The translations under genes and the position numbers were made by a program. The notes beneath the pieces are model-generated. The model saw only the letters and a program-made list of their open reading frames with translations, did not search any database and was not told where the DNA came from. From Defluviicoccus sp046348835 (GTDB taxonomy: Bacteria; Pseudomonadota; Alphaproteobacteria; Rhodospirillales; Defluviicoccaceae), in contig JAXMDM010000002.1 of NCBI GenBank assembly GCA_046348835.1, positions 620,001 to 684,000 on the forward strand: a stretch of 64,000 nt of DNA. Direction: 5' to 3'. Numbering within the stretch: the first letter of the stretch is position 1; each line of letters begins with the position of its first letter. This document shows, in pieces, positions 8,335 to 17,019 of the stretch.

Positions 8335-9495
8335 ATGCCGAACTCGACGAAGAAGATAGCGATCGCCTGCCAGGGTGGCGGGACGCATGCGGCGTTCGAA
8401 GCCGGCGTGCTGACCGAAGTTCTCCAGGACATCGAACGCCGGAACCGTTTCGAGCTGATCGCCATCAGCGGGACCTCGGCCGGCGCGCTTTGCGCGATGA
8501 TGGTGGGGTATGGGTTGGCCGAGAAAAGGGGCCGTCAGGCAAGCGGTTCCTGTGACGAAGCGGTGAGAAAGATAAACTCCTTTTGGGATGATTTCGCTGC
8601 CAGCATGCCCGCCGAGATCGTGCACAACGCCATGTCCATGGCCGCATTGCAGGCACAGGAAATGGAGATCCCGGTTCTCGGCATCAAGGCGCCGATATGG
8701 GGTTTGAATCCCAGCGGCATTCTCGATGATGCGATCATCCTCGAGTTGGAACAGGCAGGCGCGCGCAAGACCTACTGCGAGTTCGGTGCGATGCTGGATG
8801 CGGCTTGCCCGGACTTCGATACCATCGAATGGACGAGGGTTCATACCCGGGTCCTGGTCGGTGCGTCGGAGGTTCTCGACGGCGTCGAAACCGTGTTCGA
8901 TTCGGCATGCCGCCCACAGGGTCCGTCGCTCTACGATGACGCGTCGGTCTCGCATCGGTGGCGGGCGCGTCTTCCCCTGTCGTTGCAGGGCGTCGCCGCG
9001 TCCGGGACCCTGCCCGGCGTGCGCGAAGCCGAGCGCATCGGCAGGGGCTTCTACTGGGACGGTCTCTATTCACAGAACCCGCCGATCCGGGAGTTGATCG
9101 CCGGCGTCCCGAAGGAGGCGGCTCCCGACGAAATCTGGGTCTTGCGGATCAATCCCCAACAATGCGCCCGCCCGCCAAGGACGAATGCCGAAGGTCACGA
9201 TCGCGAAAACGAACTCATGGGCAACCTGTCACTGAACAAGGAACTCGACTTTATCCTGACGGTGAACGAGTTGCTGGCCCGTTATCCGGAGCTGGGGAAT
9301 GAGTACAAGCCGGTGACGATCCGCACCATCAAGATGACGGAAGAAACGGCGGATCAACTCCGTGCCTGGTCAAAATTCGACCGCAGCCGATCCTTTATCG
9401 ACCGCCTTCGTGCCGAGGGGTCTCAAGTCGCGAAGGCGTGGCTCAGTCGATGGCCGGATGTCGACTGCTGGCCGAATGATGCCGCCTACCATTGA
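8335..9495 (+). CDS. Patatin-like phospholipase
   Basis: This is a 386-residue protein with the patatin catalytic architecture: the oxyanion loop CQGGGTHAAFEAGV at residues 12-25, the nucleophile elbow GTSAG (serine near residue 48), and the aspartate of the Ser-Asp dyad in WDGLYSQNPP around residue 242. These enzymes hydrolyse acyl ester bonds of phospholipids or triglycerides. No signal peptide or membrane helix is visible, so it is probably cytoplasmic or injected. A GGGGA sequence precedes the ATG. It is flanked by unrelated operons and looks monocistronic. Confidence 0.9.
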   Translation: MPNSTKKIAIACQGGGTHAAFEAGVLTEVLQDIERRNRFELIAISGTSAGALCAMMVGYGLAEKRGRQASGSCDEAVRKINSFWDDFAASMPAEIVHNAMSMAALQAQEMEIPVLGIKAPIWGLNPSGILDDAIILELEQAGARKTYCEFGAMLDAACPDFDTIEWTRVHTRVLVGASEVLDGVETVFDSACRPQGPSLYDDASVSHRWRARLPLSLQGVAASGTLPGVREAERIGRGFYWDGLYSQNPPIRELIAGVPKEAAPDEIWVLRINPQQCARPPRTNAEGHDRENELMGNLSLNKELDFILTVNELLARYPELGNEYKPVTIRTIKMTEETADQLRAWSKFDRSRSFIDRLRAEGSQVAKAWLSRWPDVDCWPNDAAYH

Positions 9496-9535
9496 CGAAG
9501 ACGACCTAAGGGGCATCCGATTAGGTATAGAGCGG

Positions 9536-10165
9536 CTAGTCGCCGTCGAAGGCGACCGAGGCGGCCGCCGCCGCCAGCCGCTCGGCGGACCACGGTGTCG
9601 GCGCCGGCGGCGCGGTGCCGACACCGACCGTAAGACCGGTTCCCGGTTCGGTCATGTCGGCCGTCCCTTCTGGAGTGAGCACGACAACGCCGGTCCCCGA
9701 CAGTAGCGCCACCTCGACCGACGTCTCGTCTCGGATGCGCCCCCAGACTTCGGTGCCGCGGACGCCCAGCACCGCCGACGGCGTCTCGATCGTCATCCGG
9801 TCCGGCCCCAACTTCGCCAACGCCCCGCTAGCCGCCAGAAACGCCCCGCTCACCGCTTTCAGCACCCCGAGCCCGTCGTCTTCGGCCCGACCATAGACCT
9901 CGATCGTCATCTCGCTGTCCTCGCCGAGGGTGACGGTGGCCCCGTCGCTCAACCGGATCTGCAGGCGGGCGCCACTCGCCGTCTGCAGGCGGTCGCCGAC
10001 CAGCACCGTCGACTCCACGTAGAGGGTGCGGGCGAAGCCGTTGCTCATCGTCGCCGTTGCCGATCCTTGCACCCGGGTGACGGTTCCGGCCGGTTCGACC
10101 GCCCGGGCCGCGGCCGGCAGCAAGACACCCAGCAGGAGAAGCAGGAGATACGGCAGGCGATGCAT
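9536..10165 (-). CDS. Exported FecR-domain protein
   Basis: This is a 209-residue protein with a clear signal peptide (MHRLPYLLLLLLGVLLPAAARA), followed by a FecR-type beta domain: VTRVQGSATA, VGDRLQTASGARLQIRLSDGATVTLGEDSEM, and TPSAVLGVRGTEVW. In secreted stand-alone FecR proteins this fold is thought to act in the periplasm, not in sigma-factor signalling, and no sigma factor is nearby. I chose the start at 10165 because the signal peptide begins there. It lies 25 bases downstream of hemN on the same strand and is probably cotranscribed. Confidence 0.85.
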   Translation of the reverse strand: MHRLPYLLLLLLGVLLPAAARAVEPAGTVTRVQGSATATMSNGFARTLYVESTVLVGDRLQTASGARLQIRLSDGATVTLGEDSEMTIEVYGRAEDDGLGVLKAVSGAFLAASGALAKLGPDRMTIETPSAVLGVRGTEVWGRIRDETSVEVALLSGTGVVVLTPEGTADMTEPGTGLTVGVGTAPPAPTPWSAERLAAAAASVAFDGD

Positions 10166-10190
10166 GAGGATTCTCGTGGTTGAGGGATGG

Positions 10191-11540
10191 TTAGATGGCG
10201 CGAGAGTGGCGGGCCTGGCCCCGCTCCAGGTAGGCATCGAAGGTCGCGGCGACGACGCGGGTGAACGGTCTTCCGGCGGCGGTCACGGTCACCCGATGTC
10301 CATCCAGGTGGACGAGACCATCGGCGACGTAGGGGGCGAGGGCGTCGATGTCGTCGGCGAAGGCGGCAGCGGTGAGGCCATGGCGGCGGGCGATGGCGGC
10401 CACGTCGACGGTGAGCGTGCACATCAGTTGCTCGATGATCTCGCGGCGCGGCCGGTCGTCTTCGCTGAGGACGATGCCGCGGCCGATGGGCAGCCGGCCG
10501 GCGGCGACCGCTTCGCCATAGTCCCTGAGCGGGGCGGTGTTCTGGGCGTAGCCGTCGGGCAGGGCACCGATGGCCGAGGCGCCGAGACCGAGCAGGACCG
10601 GTGCCTCGTCGGTGGTGTAACCCTGGAAGTTGCGATGCAGGCGGTCTCCGGCCAGTGCTCGCGCCAGATCGTCGTCGGTACGGGCGAAATGGTCGAGGCC
10701 GACGGCGACGAATCCCAGCCCCTGGAGCTCGGTCGCCGCCGCCGTGGCCTGGTTGAAGCGCTCCGCCGCGTCCGGCAACGCCGCTTCGTCGATGAGCTTC
10801 TGATGGCTCTTCATCCACGGCACGTGGGCGTAACCGAAGAGAGCCACGCGGGCCGGATCCAGCGAGGCCGCCTGCCGGACCATGCGCACGACGCCGTCGC
10901 GGGTCTGGCGCGGCAATCCGTACATCAAATCGAGATTGATCCGGGTGATGCCGTGGCCGCGCAGCCAGCCGCAGACCCGGGCGACCACCTCGTAGGGCTG
11001 ACGACGGTTGATCGCTTCCTGCACATCGGGGGCAAAATCCTGGACGCCGATGCTGACCCGGTTGACGCCGGCGGCGGCCAGCGCGGCGATGTAGGCTTCG
11101 GTGGCGTCGCGCGGATCGACCTCCACCGCCAGCTCGGCGCCGTCACGGATATGGAAGTGGCGGCGCAGGCAGGCGACCAGCTGCAGCCAGTCGTCGGGCG
11201 CCAGCATGGTCGGGCTGCCGCCGCCCCAGTGCAGGTGGCGGACGCCGAACCGATCGGGAAGCGCTTCGGCCAGCAGCGACACCTCGGCCATCAGCGCATC
11301 GAGGTAAGCGCGGATCGGCTGGTAGCGCTGGACGATCTTGGTGTAGCAGCCGCAGAACCAGCACATCTCGTCGCAGAAGGGAATGTGCAGGTAGAGTGAC
11401 AGCGGCACCGACGGGTCGAGGGCGCCGAGCCAGCGGCGGTATTGTCCGGCATCGACCGCGGCGCTGAAATGGGGTGCGGTCGGGTAGCTGGTGTAGCGGG
11501 GAACGCGAAGGTCGTACTTGCGAGCGAGTTCGGCGGTCAT
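10191..11540 (-). CDS. hemN: Oxygen-independent coproporphyrinogen III oxidase
   Basis: This radical SAM enzyme decarboxylates coproporphyrinogen III to protoporphyrinogen IX under low oxygen, in haem or bacteriochlorophyll synthesis. At 449 residues it matches full-length HemN, not the shorter HemW. The iron-sulfur motif is IPFCDEMCWFCGC, with C56, C60, C63 and the extra C65 characteristic of true HemN. The substrate-binding N-terminus RVPRYTSYPTAPHF is also present. It lies 34 bases after cpdA in a minus-strand operon. I saw no obvious FNR box just upstream of the operon. Confidence 0.95.
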   Translation of the reverse strand: MTAELARKYDLRVPRYTSYPTAPHFSAAVDAGQYRRWLGALDPSVPLSLYLHIPFCDEMCWFCGCYTKIVQRYQPIRAYLDALMAEVSLLAEALPDRFGVRHLHWGGGSPTMLAPDDWLQLVACLRRHFHIRDGAELAVEVDPRDATEAYIAALAAAGVNRVSIGVQDFAPDVQEAINRRQPYEVVARVCGWLRGHGITRINLDLMYGLPRQTRDGVVRMVRQAASLDPARVALFGYAHVPWMKSHQKLIDEAALPDAAERFNQATAAATELQGLGFVAVGLDHFARTDDDLARALAGDRLHRNFQGYTTDEAPVLLGLGASAIGALPDGYAQNTAPLRDYGEAVAAGRLPIGRGIVLSEDDRPRREIIEQLMCTLTVDVAAIARRHGLTAAAFADDIDALAPYVADGLVHLDGHRVTVTAAGRPFTRVVAATFDAYLERGQARHSRAI

Positions 11541-11574
11541 CGGCTGGGGACCGGAAAGGCGGCGAGGCGCCGGG

Positions 11575-12414
11575 TCATCGTAGGCCGCCGGCGGGAGCGG
11601 CGAAAGCGGAAGGTTCCCCGCTCTCCTTGTTCTCCTTGTGGCCGATCAGGCTGATGTAGCCGACCGGGCCCGACGGGAATTCGGGACGCCAGAGATAGAG
11701 GGCGATCGCCGGCGGCTGGTCCACCAAAAAGAACTGGTCCCCGGGCCGCAGCGCCAGGTTCATCTGGTAGACGACGGACGGCGCGATCGCCGCGGTTGTC
11801 CCGCCCCAACTGGCATGGATGGCGCGATGAACGTGACCGCAGACGATCTGCCGGACCTGGGCATGGCGGAGGATCAGCTCACGCAGCGCCTCGGCGCCTT
11901 CGAGCGGCGGGGTGTCCATGAAGCCGATTCCGGTGGGGAACGGCGGGTGGTGCATGAAGATCAGCGTCGGCCGCTCAGGCTGCTCGGCCAGCCGCTCACC
12001 CAGCCAGGCGAGGCGGGTAGGGCAAAGGGTGCCGCCGACCTCCCCCGGCAGGACGGTGTCGAGACCGATCAGGCGCAGTGGAAAATGCTCCACCGTGTAG
12101 TGGAGGAATTCGCCGTCGAGGGGCAGATACCCCTTGCCGGCGAAGGCGGCCCTGAACGGCCCGCGTTCGTCGTGGTTGCCGGGGATGACGTAAACCGGCG
12201 CCGGCAGTCGGTCGAAGGCGGCGCCGAGGCGGGCGTATTCCTCGGCGAGGCCGCCGTCGGCGAGGTCTCCCGTCGCCAGCACCACGTCCGGCGCCGGCAC
12301 CAGCCGGCAGAGATGATCGACGCAGGCATCGAGCGCCCGTTCGGTATCGATCCGGTCGTGCAGCAGGCGGCCGTGGGCGCGAAGATGGGTGTCGGAGATC
12401 TGGGCGATCAGCAT
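11575..12414 (-). CDS. cpdA: Metallophosphoesterase, CpdA-like cyclic nucleotide phosphodiesterase
   Basis: The 279-residue protein shows the ordered calcineurin-like metal ligands QISDTHL, ATGDLADGG, PGNHDERG, MHHPPF and CGHVHR, and matches the class III cyclic nucleotide phosphodiesterase (CpdA/Icc) group in length and motif spacing. It probably hydrolyses cAMP or a related phosphodiester in the cytoplasm. I set the start at 12414, where the first metal motif follows at once. The upstream open frame is antisense noise. It begins 17 bases after the FAH gene, consistent with an operon. Confidence 0.8.
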   Translation of the reverse strand: MLIAQISDTHLRAHGRLLHDRIDTERALDACVDHLCRLVPAPDVVLATGDLADGGLAEEYARLGAAFDRLPAPVYVIPGNHDERGPFRAAFAGKGYLPLDGEFLHYTVEHFPLRLIGLDTVLPGEVGGTLCPTRLAWLGERLAEQPERPTLIFMHHPPFPTGIGFMDTPPLEGAEALRELILRHAQVRQIVCGHVHRAIHASWGGTTAAIAPSVVYQMNLALRPGDQFFLVDQPPAIALYLWRPEFPSGPVGYISLIGHKENKESGEPSAFAAPAGGLR

Positions 12415-12431
12415 CCCGGCCCGGCCCTGGT

Positions 12432-13286
12432 TCAGGAGGCTTCGGCGTAGGCGGCAACGGTGTGCCGCTGCCGTCCCAGACCCTCCACCCCGCATTCCAG
12501 CAGGTCGCCGGGCCTCAGGAACTCGGGGGGCTTGCGGCCGACACCGACGCCGGCCGGGGTGCCGGTGGCGATGACGTCGCCCGGCGCCAGGGTCATGAAC
12601 TGGCTGAGGTGGCTGATCAGGAAGGCCACCGGAAAGAGCATGTCGACGGTGTTGCCCGTCTGCTTGCGCTCTCCGTTGACGTCGCACCACAGGTCCAGGT
12701 CCTGGGGATCGGCAATCTCGTCCGGGGTGACCAGCCAGGGGCCGATGGGGGCGAAGGAATCGGCGCTCTTGCCTTTGACGAACTGGCCGCCGCGCTCCTT
12801 CTGGAAGGCGCGTTCGGAGATGTCATTGATGCAGGCATAGCCGGCGACATGGTCGAGAGCGTTCGCCTCGTCCACATACCGGGCGCGGGTGCCGATGATC
12901 ACCGCCAGTTCCACCTCCCAGTCGGTCTTGTCGCCCAGCTTCGGCAGGACGACCGGATCGAACGGCCCGCTCAGCGCGGTCACCGCCTTGGAGAACACCA
13001 TCGGCTCCTCCCCCGGCGTCGCACCCGTCTCTTCGGCGTGGCTGCGGTAATTGCGGCCGATGCCGAGGATCTTGCCGATACCCGCCACCGGAGGTCCGAG
13101 CCGCGGTGAGCCCTCCACCCGCGGCAGTTTGCCGGGGTCGAGGGCGGCGAGCCGGCGCAGGCGTTCGCGGCCGAGAATCTCATCGCGCAGGTCGGGGACG
13201 TGATCGGAGAGATCGCGGACGTGGCCGTCGGCATCGATCAACCCTGGACGCTCGCGCTCCGTGGGGCCGAACCGGCAGAGCTTCAT
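12432..13286 (-). CDS. Fumarylacetoacetate hydrolase family protein
   Basis: This 284-residue protein has the FAH fold core: ILGIGRNYRSHAEETG, KAVTALSGP, the metal-binding DWEVELAVIIG, and VAGYACINDISERAFQ, GDVIATGTPAGVGVGRKPPEFL at the C-terminus. Members hydrolyse or isomerise beta-diketo and 2-keto acids (for example ureidoglycolate lyase or 2-hydroxyhepta-2,4-diene-1,7-dioate isomerase). The exact substrate is undetermined. The start at 13286 has a strong ribosome site, GGGAGGAA, six bases upstream. It is the first gene of the FAH - cpdA - hemN - FecR unit. Confidence 0.9.
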   Translation of the reverse strand: MKLCRFGPTERERPGLIDADGHVRDLSDHVPDLRDEILGRERLRRLAALDPGKLPRVEGSPRLGPPVAGIGKILGIGRNYRSHAEETGATPGEEPMVFSKAVTALSGPFDPVVLPKLGDKTDWEVELAVIIGTRARYVDEANALDHVAGYACINDISERAFQKERGGQFVKGKSADSFAPIGPWLVTPDEIADPQDLDLWCDVNGERKQTGNTVDMLFPVAFLISHLSQFMTLAPGDVIATGTPAGVGVGRKPPEFLRPGDLLECGVEGLGRQRHTVAAYAEAS

Positions 13287-13541
13287 GGTATTCCTCCCGA
13301 CCAGCAAGGGCGACCGCCCGCCGAGGCGGTGCGGCGGCAGAGTAGCGCGCCTTTCGCCGGCGTCAAACCCCCGCGGAGCCCGCAGCAGGGCCGAAGTCGG
13401 CGGCGATCAGCCGACGATGGATCCAAAGCAATCGTCGGAACTTTGTCTGTAGTTTACCTATAAGTGATTGTTTTGACAGGTAGGATTGGTGGACGTAGGG
13501 TATCGCTAACGCGTTGTTCACTTGTGGGCGGCCTGATCCGG

Positions 13542-13715
13542 ATGCCGAAGCTGAAGCAGCTGCTCTGTCTTGTCTTGTGCGACGAGTCCGGTGCCACCGC
13601 GATCGAATATGCGCTGCTGGCCGCATTCATCGCCGGTACCATCGTCGGTTCGGTCGCGCTCCTCGGCGAGGCGCTCGCCGAGAAATACGATCTCGTCGTC
13701 CACTTGTTTCCTTAG
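13542..13715 (+). CDS. Flp family type IVb pilin (first copy)
   Basis: This is a 57-residue pilin precursor. A short basic leader (MPKLKQLLCLVLCDESG) is followed by the Flp signature ATAIEYALLAAFIAGTIVGSVALLG, with the conserved Glu-Tyr pair and the hydrophobic helix that packs in the pilus core. The leader would be cut by the prepilin peptidase encoded at 17693. The start at 13542 gives the normal leader length. It lies upstream of the VWA/TadE genes and away from the second pilin at 17320, which has a much stronger ribosome-binding site. Confidence 0.85.
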   Translation: MPKLKQLLCLVLCDESGATAIEYALLAAFIAGTIVGSVALLGEALAEKYDLVVHLFP

Positions 13716-13925
13716 GCCCGCTGCCCCCAGTCCTTCGCCCTCCGGTCGGAGTCGGATGCACACCGGTCCGATCGCCGCGACGGGGTTCGCATCCGGCTAC
13801 ACAACCATTATTCGTATATATTGTATAGAAATTCTAATATTGCGATAGTTCGGAAACAATATACACTCCACAGACGCAATATGCCGGTGGGAGATCCGCC
13901 CGCCAGGTTGCGACGGGAGTGTCCG

Positions 13926-15371
13926 ATGAAGCCTCAGCGCATAGGGACGTTCGGTCGACGGATGCTGCGATGGTGGCGCCGCGACGACGGGAACACGGCG
14001 ATGATGTGCGGCCTGCTGCTGATCCCGATGATCGGCGCGGTGGGCCTCGCCGTCGACTCGCTCAGGGCGTACATGCTGGAGGATCAGCTGCAGAAATCGC
14101 TGGACGCGGCCGGGCTGGCGGCGGGGCGGGTGACCGACACCAGCAATCTGAGCGGCGAGGCGCAGCAGGTGTTCGACGCGAACTTCGCCGCTGCCCGCAA
14201 GTATGCCTCGGTCGGCGATATCACCATCAACATCAACGAGGACGAGGGGTCGGTCAGCCTCTCCGCCGACGCGGACGTGCCGACGGTATTCATGCGCGTC
14301 CTCGGCCACGATTCCGTCGATGTCCACGCTTCGACGGTGATCAACCGCGAGATCCGACAGATGGAGCTGGCGCTGGTGATGGACAACACCGGCTCCATGG
14401 TTGGCCAGCCCATCGCCGACGAGATCGCCGGGGCCAAGGATCTGATCGCCAACGTTTACGGGAACACGGAAAGCCATGACAACCTGCTCGTCGCGCTGGT
14501 TCCGTACACGGCGACGGTCAACGTCGGCCCGCAGCATACCGACTGGCTCCCCGCCACCGATCAGGCGCTGAAAAGTCCGAGCCCGTTCGCCGACGACACC
14601 GTCAACGGCAAGTCGTGGAAGGGGTGCGTGATGGCGCGCGCGGCCCCCTACGACCAGTCGGACGACCCGCCGAGCGTCAAGAAGTTCGACAGCTACCTCT
14701 ATCCCAAGGACGTGGACAACGCGTTCCCGCCGGTAAAGGCCAAGGTCACCGACCAGAACAACGGCACCGGTCCCAATCTCGGCTGCGGAACGCCGTCAAT
14801 TCTGCCGCTGACCCATGAGAAATCGAAGGTCCTCGCCGCGATCGGCAAGATGGGCGCCTGGCACCGCGGCGGCACCACCAGCAACCTGGGCTTGGCTTGG
14901 GGCTGGCGGGTGCTGTCGCCGCGCTGGCGGGGGCTGTGGGGCGGCGATACCCCCGCCGACCGACCGCTCGACTACAACAGCACGTTGAGCGACAAGGTCA
15001 TCGTGTTGCTCACCGACGGCAACAACCAGTTCTACGACTGGCCCGATCACACGCCCAACAACGGCAAGGGCCCGCGCGGCTCCGATTACACCGCCTATGG
15101 TCGCCTCTACGACATGGGCGTCACATCCATCGACGCCGGCAACGATCTCCTCGATTCCCGCATGGCCGATCTCTGCACCAAGATCAAGGCGGAGGGGATC
15201 ATCATGTACACGATCACCTACGGCGCGACGCCGGACAAAGCGACCAAGGCGCTGTTCCAGAGTTGCGCCACCAGCCCCGACTATTATTTCCATGCGCCGG
15301 ACGGGGCGACGATGAAGGCGGTGTTCAAGAAGGTCGGCCGTCAGCTCGGCAACCTCAGAATTTCCCACTGA
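13926..15371 (+). CDS. TadG-like pilus assembly protein with von Willebrand factor A domain
   Basis: This is a 481-residue protein. Residues 20-60 form a TadE-like membrane anchor (DDGNTAMMCGLLLIPMIGAVGLAVD). A long VWA domain then carries a MIDAS-like motif (LVMDNTGSM), a threonine segment and ILLTDGNNQFYDW. It ends with YYFHAPDGATMKAVFKKVG. Such proteins are periplasmic or surface-associated parts of tad pilus loci. A GGGAG sequence precedes the ATG at 13926. The upstream 13800-13870 stretch is AT-rich and may hold the promoter. The next gene starts two bases after its stop. Confidence 0.85.
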   Translation: MKPQRIGTFGRRMLRWWRRDDGNTAMMCGLLLIPMIGAVGLAVDSLRAYMLEDQLQKSLDAAGLAAGRVTDTSNLSGEAQQVFDANFAAARKYASVGDITININEDEGSVSLSADADVPTVFMRVLGHDSVDVHASTVINREIRQMELALVMDNTGSMVGQPIADEIAGAKDLIANVYGNTESHDNLLVALVPYTATVNVGPQHTDWLPATDQALKSPSPFADDTVNGKSWKGCVMARAAPYDQSDDPPSVKKFDSYLYPKDVDNAFPPVKAKVTDQNNGTGPNLGCGTPSILPLTHEKSKVLAAIGKMGAWHRGGTTSNLGLAWGWRVLSPRWRGLWGGDTPADRPLDYNSTLSDKVIVLLTDGNNQFYDWPDHTPNNGKGPRGSDYTAYGRLYDMGVTSIDAGNDLLDSRMADLCTKIKAEGIIMYTITYGATPDKATKALFQSCATSPDYYFHAPDGATMKAVFKKVGRQLGNLRISH

Positions 15372-15373
15372 CC

Positions 15374-15940
15374 ATGCGCGCGTACGGCTCACTGCGGCGG
15401 TTGGCGGCGGCGAACGGCGGAGCGGCGGCGGTCGAGTTCGCCCTCATTGCCGGCGTGCTGTTCCTCTTCCTCATCGGCATTTTCGAGTATGCCTACGTCA
15501 TGTTCACCAGCAGCACCCTGGAATCGGCGGTGCTGGTGGCGTCCCGCTACGGCATCACCGGGGCGACCGAGGAGGGGGTGACCCGCGAAGACGTCATCCG
15601 CGAAATCGTCCTCGACCGGACCCACAATCTGATCCCCGCCGACAAGTTGACGATCGACACCAAGGTCTATCAGAACTTCGGCCAGATCGGCCAACCGGAG
15701 CCGTTCACCGACACCAACCACGACGGGGTCCGCCAGGACGGCGAACCGTTTACCGACGTCAACGGCAATGGCGTCTGGGACGACGACATGGGGGCCGCCG
15801 GCTTGGGCGGGCCCGGCGACGTGGTCCTCTACACGGTGGAGTATTCCGGCAGCGCTCTCACCCACCTGTTCGAACCCATCATCGGCGAGATCCACTATCA
15901 TGCCGCCGTCGCGGTTCGCAACGAGCCGTACGGCGAATGA
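15374..15940 (+). CDS. TadE-like pseudopilin with calcium-loop-like repeats
   Basis: This 188-residue protein starts with a basic leader and a single hydrophobic helix with the TadE signature (GGAAAVEFALIAGVLFLFLIG), processed like a prepilin in the inner membrane. Residues 113-140 contain two aspartate-rich loops, DTNHDGVRQDGE and DVNGNGVWDDD, that resemble EF-hand or dockerin calcium-binding loops. The remainder is the usual extracytoplasmic TadE domain, with VVLYTVEYSGSALTHLF near the end. It starts two bases after the VWA gene stop and overlaps the next gene by four bases, so the three are one operon. Confidence 0.85.
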   Translation: MRAYGSLRRLAAANGGAAAVEFALIAGVLFLFLIGIFEYAYVMFTSSTLESAVLVASRYGITGATEEGVTREDVIREIVLDRTHNLIPADKLTIDTKVYQNFGQIGQPEPFTDTNHDGVRQDGEPFTDVNGNGVWDDDMGAAGLGGPGDVVLYTVEYSGSALTHLFEPIIGEIHYHAAVAVRNEPYGE

Positions 15941-16491
15941 TCCGCTTGCTCCGCCGCCTCCGGAAGGACACGGGCGGACTTGGCGCCGTCGAGTTCGCCA
16001 TCATCCTGCCCATCCTGGTCCTGTTCTCCCTGGTGATGGTCGAGACATCGCGCTTTCTATTGCTCAATTTGAAGCTGAGCCACGTCGCCACCTCCATGGG
16101 CGATCTGGCGACCCGCGAGCGGGAGCTCTCCGTCTCCACCCTCGACAACCTGTTCAACTCGGTCCAGTACCTGATCAAGCCGTTTCCGTTCGACACCGCG
16201 GGGGTCGTGATCGTCAGCGGGGTGAGCGAGAATGCGGCCCACGCCATGACGGTGAGCTGGCAGCGCCGCGGCGCCGGCGACCTTGACCCCACCAGCGAAG
16301 TGGGAACGGCGGGCAGCGCCGCCACCTTGCCCGACACCATCGATGTCGGTGCCGATCAGACGATGGTGGTCGCGGAGGCGTTCTATCAGTACGAGCCGTG
16401 GCTGCTGGGAGTGATCCCGGAGCGCCTCCTCCGCCATGTCGCCTACTATCGGCCCCGCCTCGGCCTGTTGACCCAGCTGCAGGCCAACTGA
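15937..16491 (+). CDS. TadE/TadF-like pseudopilin
   Basis: This is a 184-residue membrane protein with a short cytoplasmic N-terminus, then LGAVEFAIILPILVLFSLVMVE, the TadE-type processed helix with the conserved glutamate, and an extracytoplasmic domain without known catalytic motifs. It overlaps the upstream TadE gene (ATGA) and probably forms a heteromeric minor pseudopilin with it. It is the last gene before the palindrome-bracketed DUF559 insertion. Confidence 0.85.
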   Translation: MIRLLRRLRKDTGGLGAVEFAIILPILVLFSLVMVETSRFLLLNLKLSHVATSMGDLATRERELSVSTLDNLFNSVQYLIKPFPFDTAGVVIVSGVSENAAHAMTVSWQRRGAGDLDPTSEVGTAGSAATLPDTIDVGADQTMVVAEAFYQYEPWLLGVIPERLLRHVAYYRPRLGLLTQLQAN

Positions 16492-16544
16492 CGGCCGCTG
16501 AGCCGAGACCCCTCGCCCTGATCCTTCCGCTGGCGCGGGCCCCT

Positions 16545-16616
16545 CCCTCTCCCGTGTGCGAGAGAGGGGAAGGGGTGAGGGTATGTGCGGCTTCCTCTCC
16601 CGCGCGCGGGAGAGGG
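16545..16616. repeat. Two palindromic repeats upstream of the DUF559 gene
   Basis: Two copies of an inverted repeat occur here. The first, at 16546-16569, is imperfect, with arms CCTCTC and GAGAGG. The second, at 16594-16615, is perfect, with arms CCTCTCCCGC and GCGGGAGAGG. Both have the form CCCTCTCCCGC-nn-GCGGGAGAGGG, and matching copies lie downstream of the DUF559 gene. Such GC-rich palindromes are common intergenic elements in proteobacteria. Confidence 0.85.
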
Positions 16617-16662
16617 GTGGGGTGAGGGCATGGGTGAATGTGGACCTTGGAGGAGGATGTAG

Positions 16663-17019
16663 GTGTCCCGAGTGCAACGAGCGCGCGCCCTGCGGCTGTG
16701 CTCGACCGAAGCGGAGCGGCGACTGTGGCGATACCTGCGTGACCGTGGTGTCGGCGGGGCTAAGTTCCGCCGGCAGCACCCGATCGGGCGCTACATCGTC
16801 GATTTCGCCTGCCTCGAAACTCGCCTGGTCGTTGAGGTGGACGGCGGGCAGCATGCCGTTGCCTCGGCCGAGGATGCGGCTCGCGACCGCGCCCTGGCGG
16901 CGCGCGGTTTCCAGGTCATTCGGGTGTGGAATCATGAGGTCATGGGGAACGTCGAGGGGGTTCTCGCCACCATCGCCGCTGCCTGCGACGCGGCTCGCAT
17001 GCCCTCACCCTCCCGCTAA
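16663..17019 (+). CDS. DUF559 protein (Vsr/PD-(D/E)XK-like endonuclease fold)
   Basis: This 118-residue protein matches DUF559, a family related to very-short-patch-repair endonucleases. It has an N-terminal basic segment STEAERRLWRYLRDR, then FRRQHPIGRYIVDFACLETRLVVEVDGGQH, where the aspartate and E-V-D-G are the likely metal ligands of the nuclease core, and finally RDRALAARGFQVIRVWNHEV. The start is a GTG with GGAGG about ten bases upstream. The stop codon TAA sits in the loop of a small palindrome (17012-17025). It interrupts the tad locus, and palindromic repeats flank both sides. Its natural role is unknown. Confidence 0.85.
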   Translation: MSRVQRARALRLCSTEAERRLWRYLRDRGVGGAKFRRQHPIGRYIVDFACLETRLVVEVDGGQHAVASAEDAARDRALAARGFQVIRVWNHEVMGNVEGVLATIAAACDAARMPSPSR

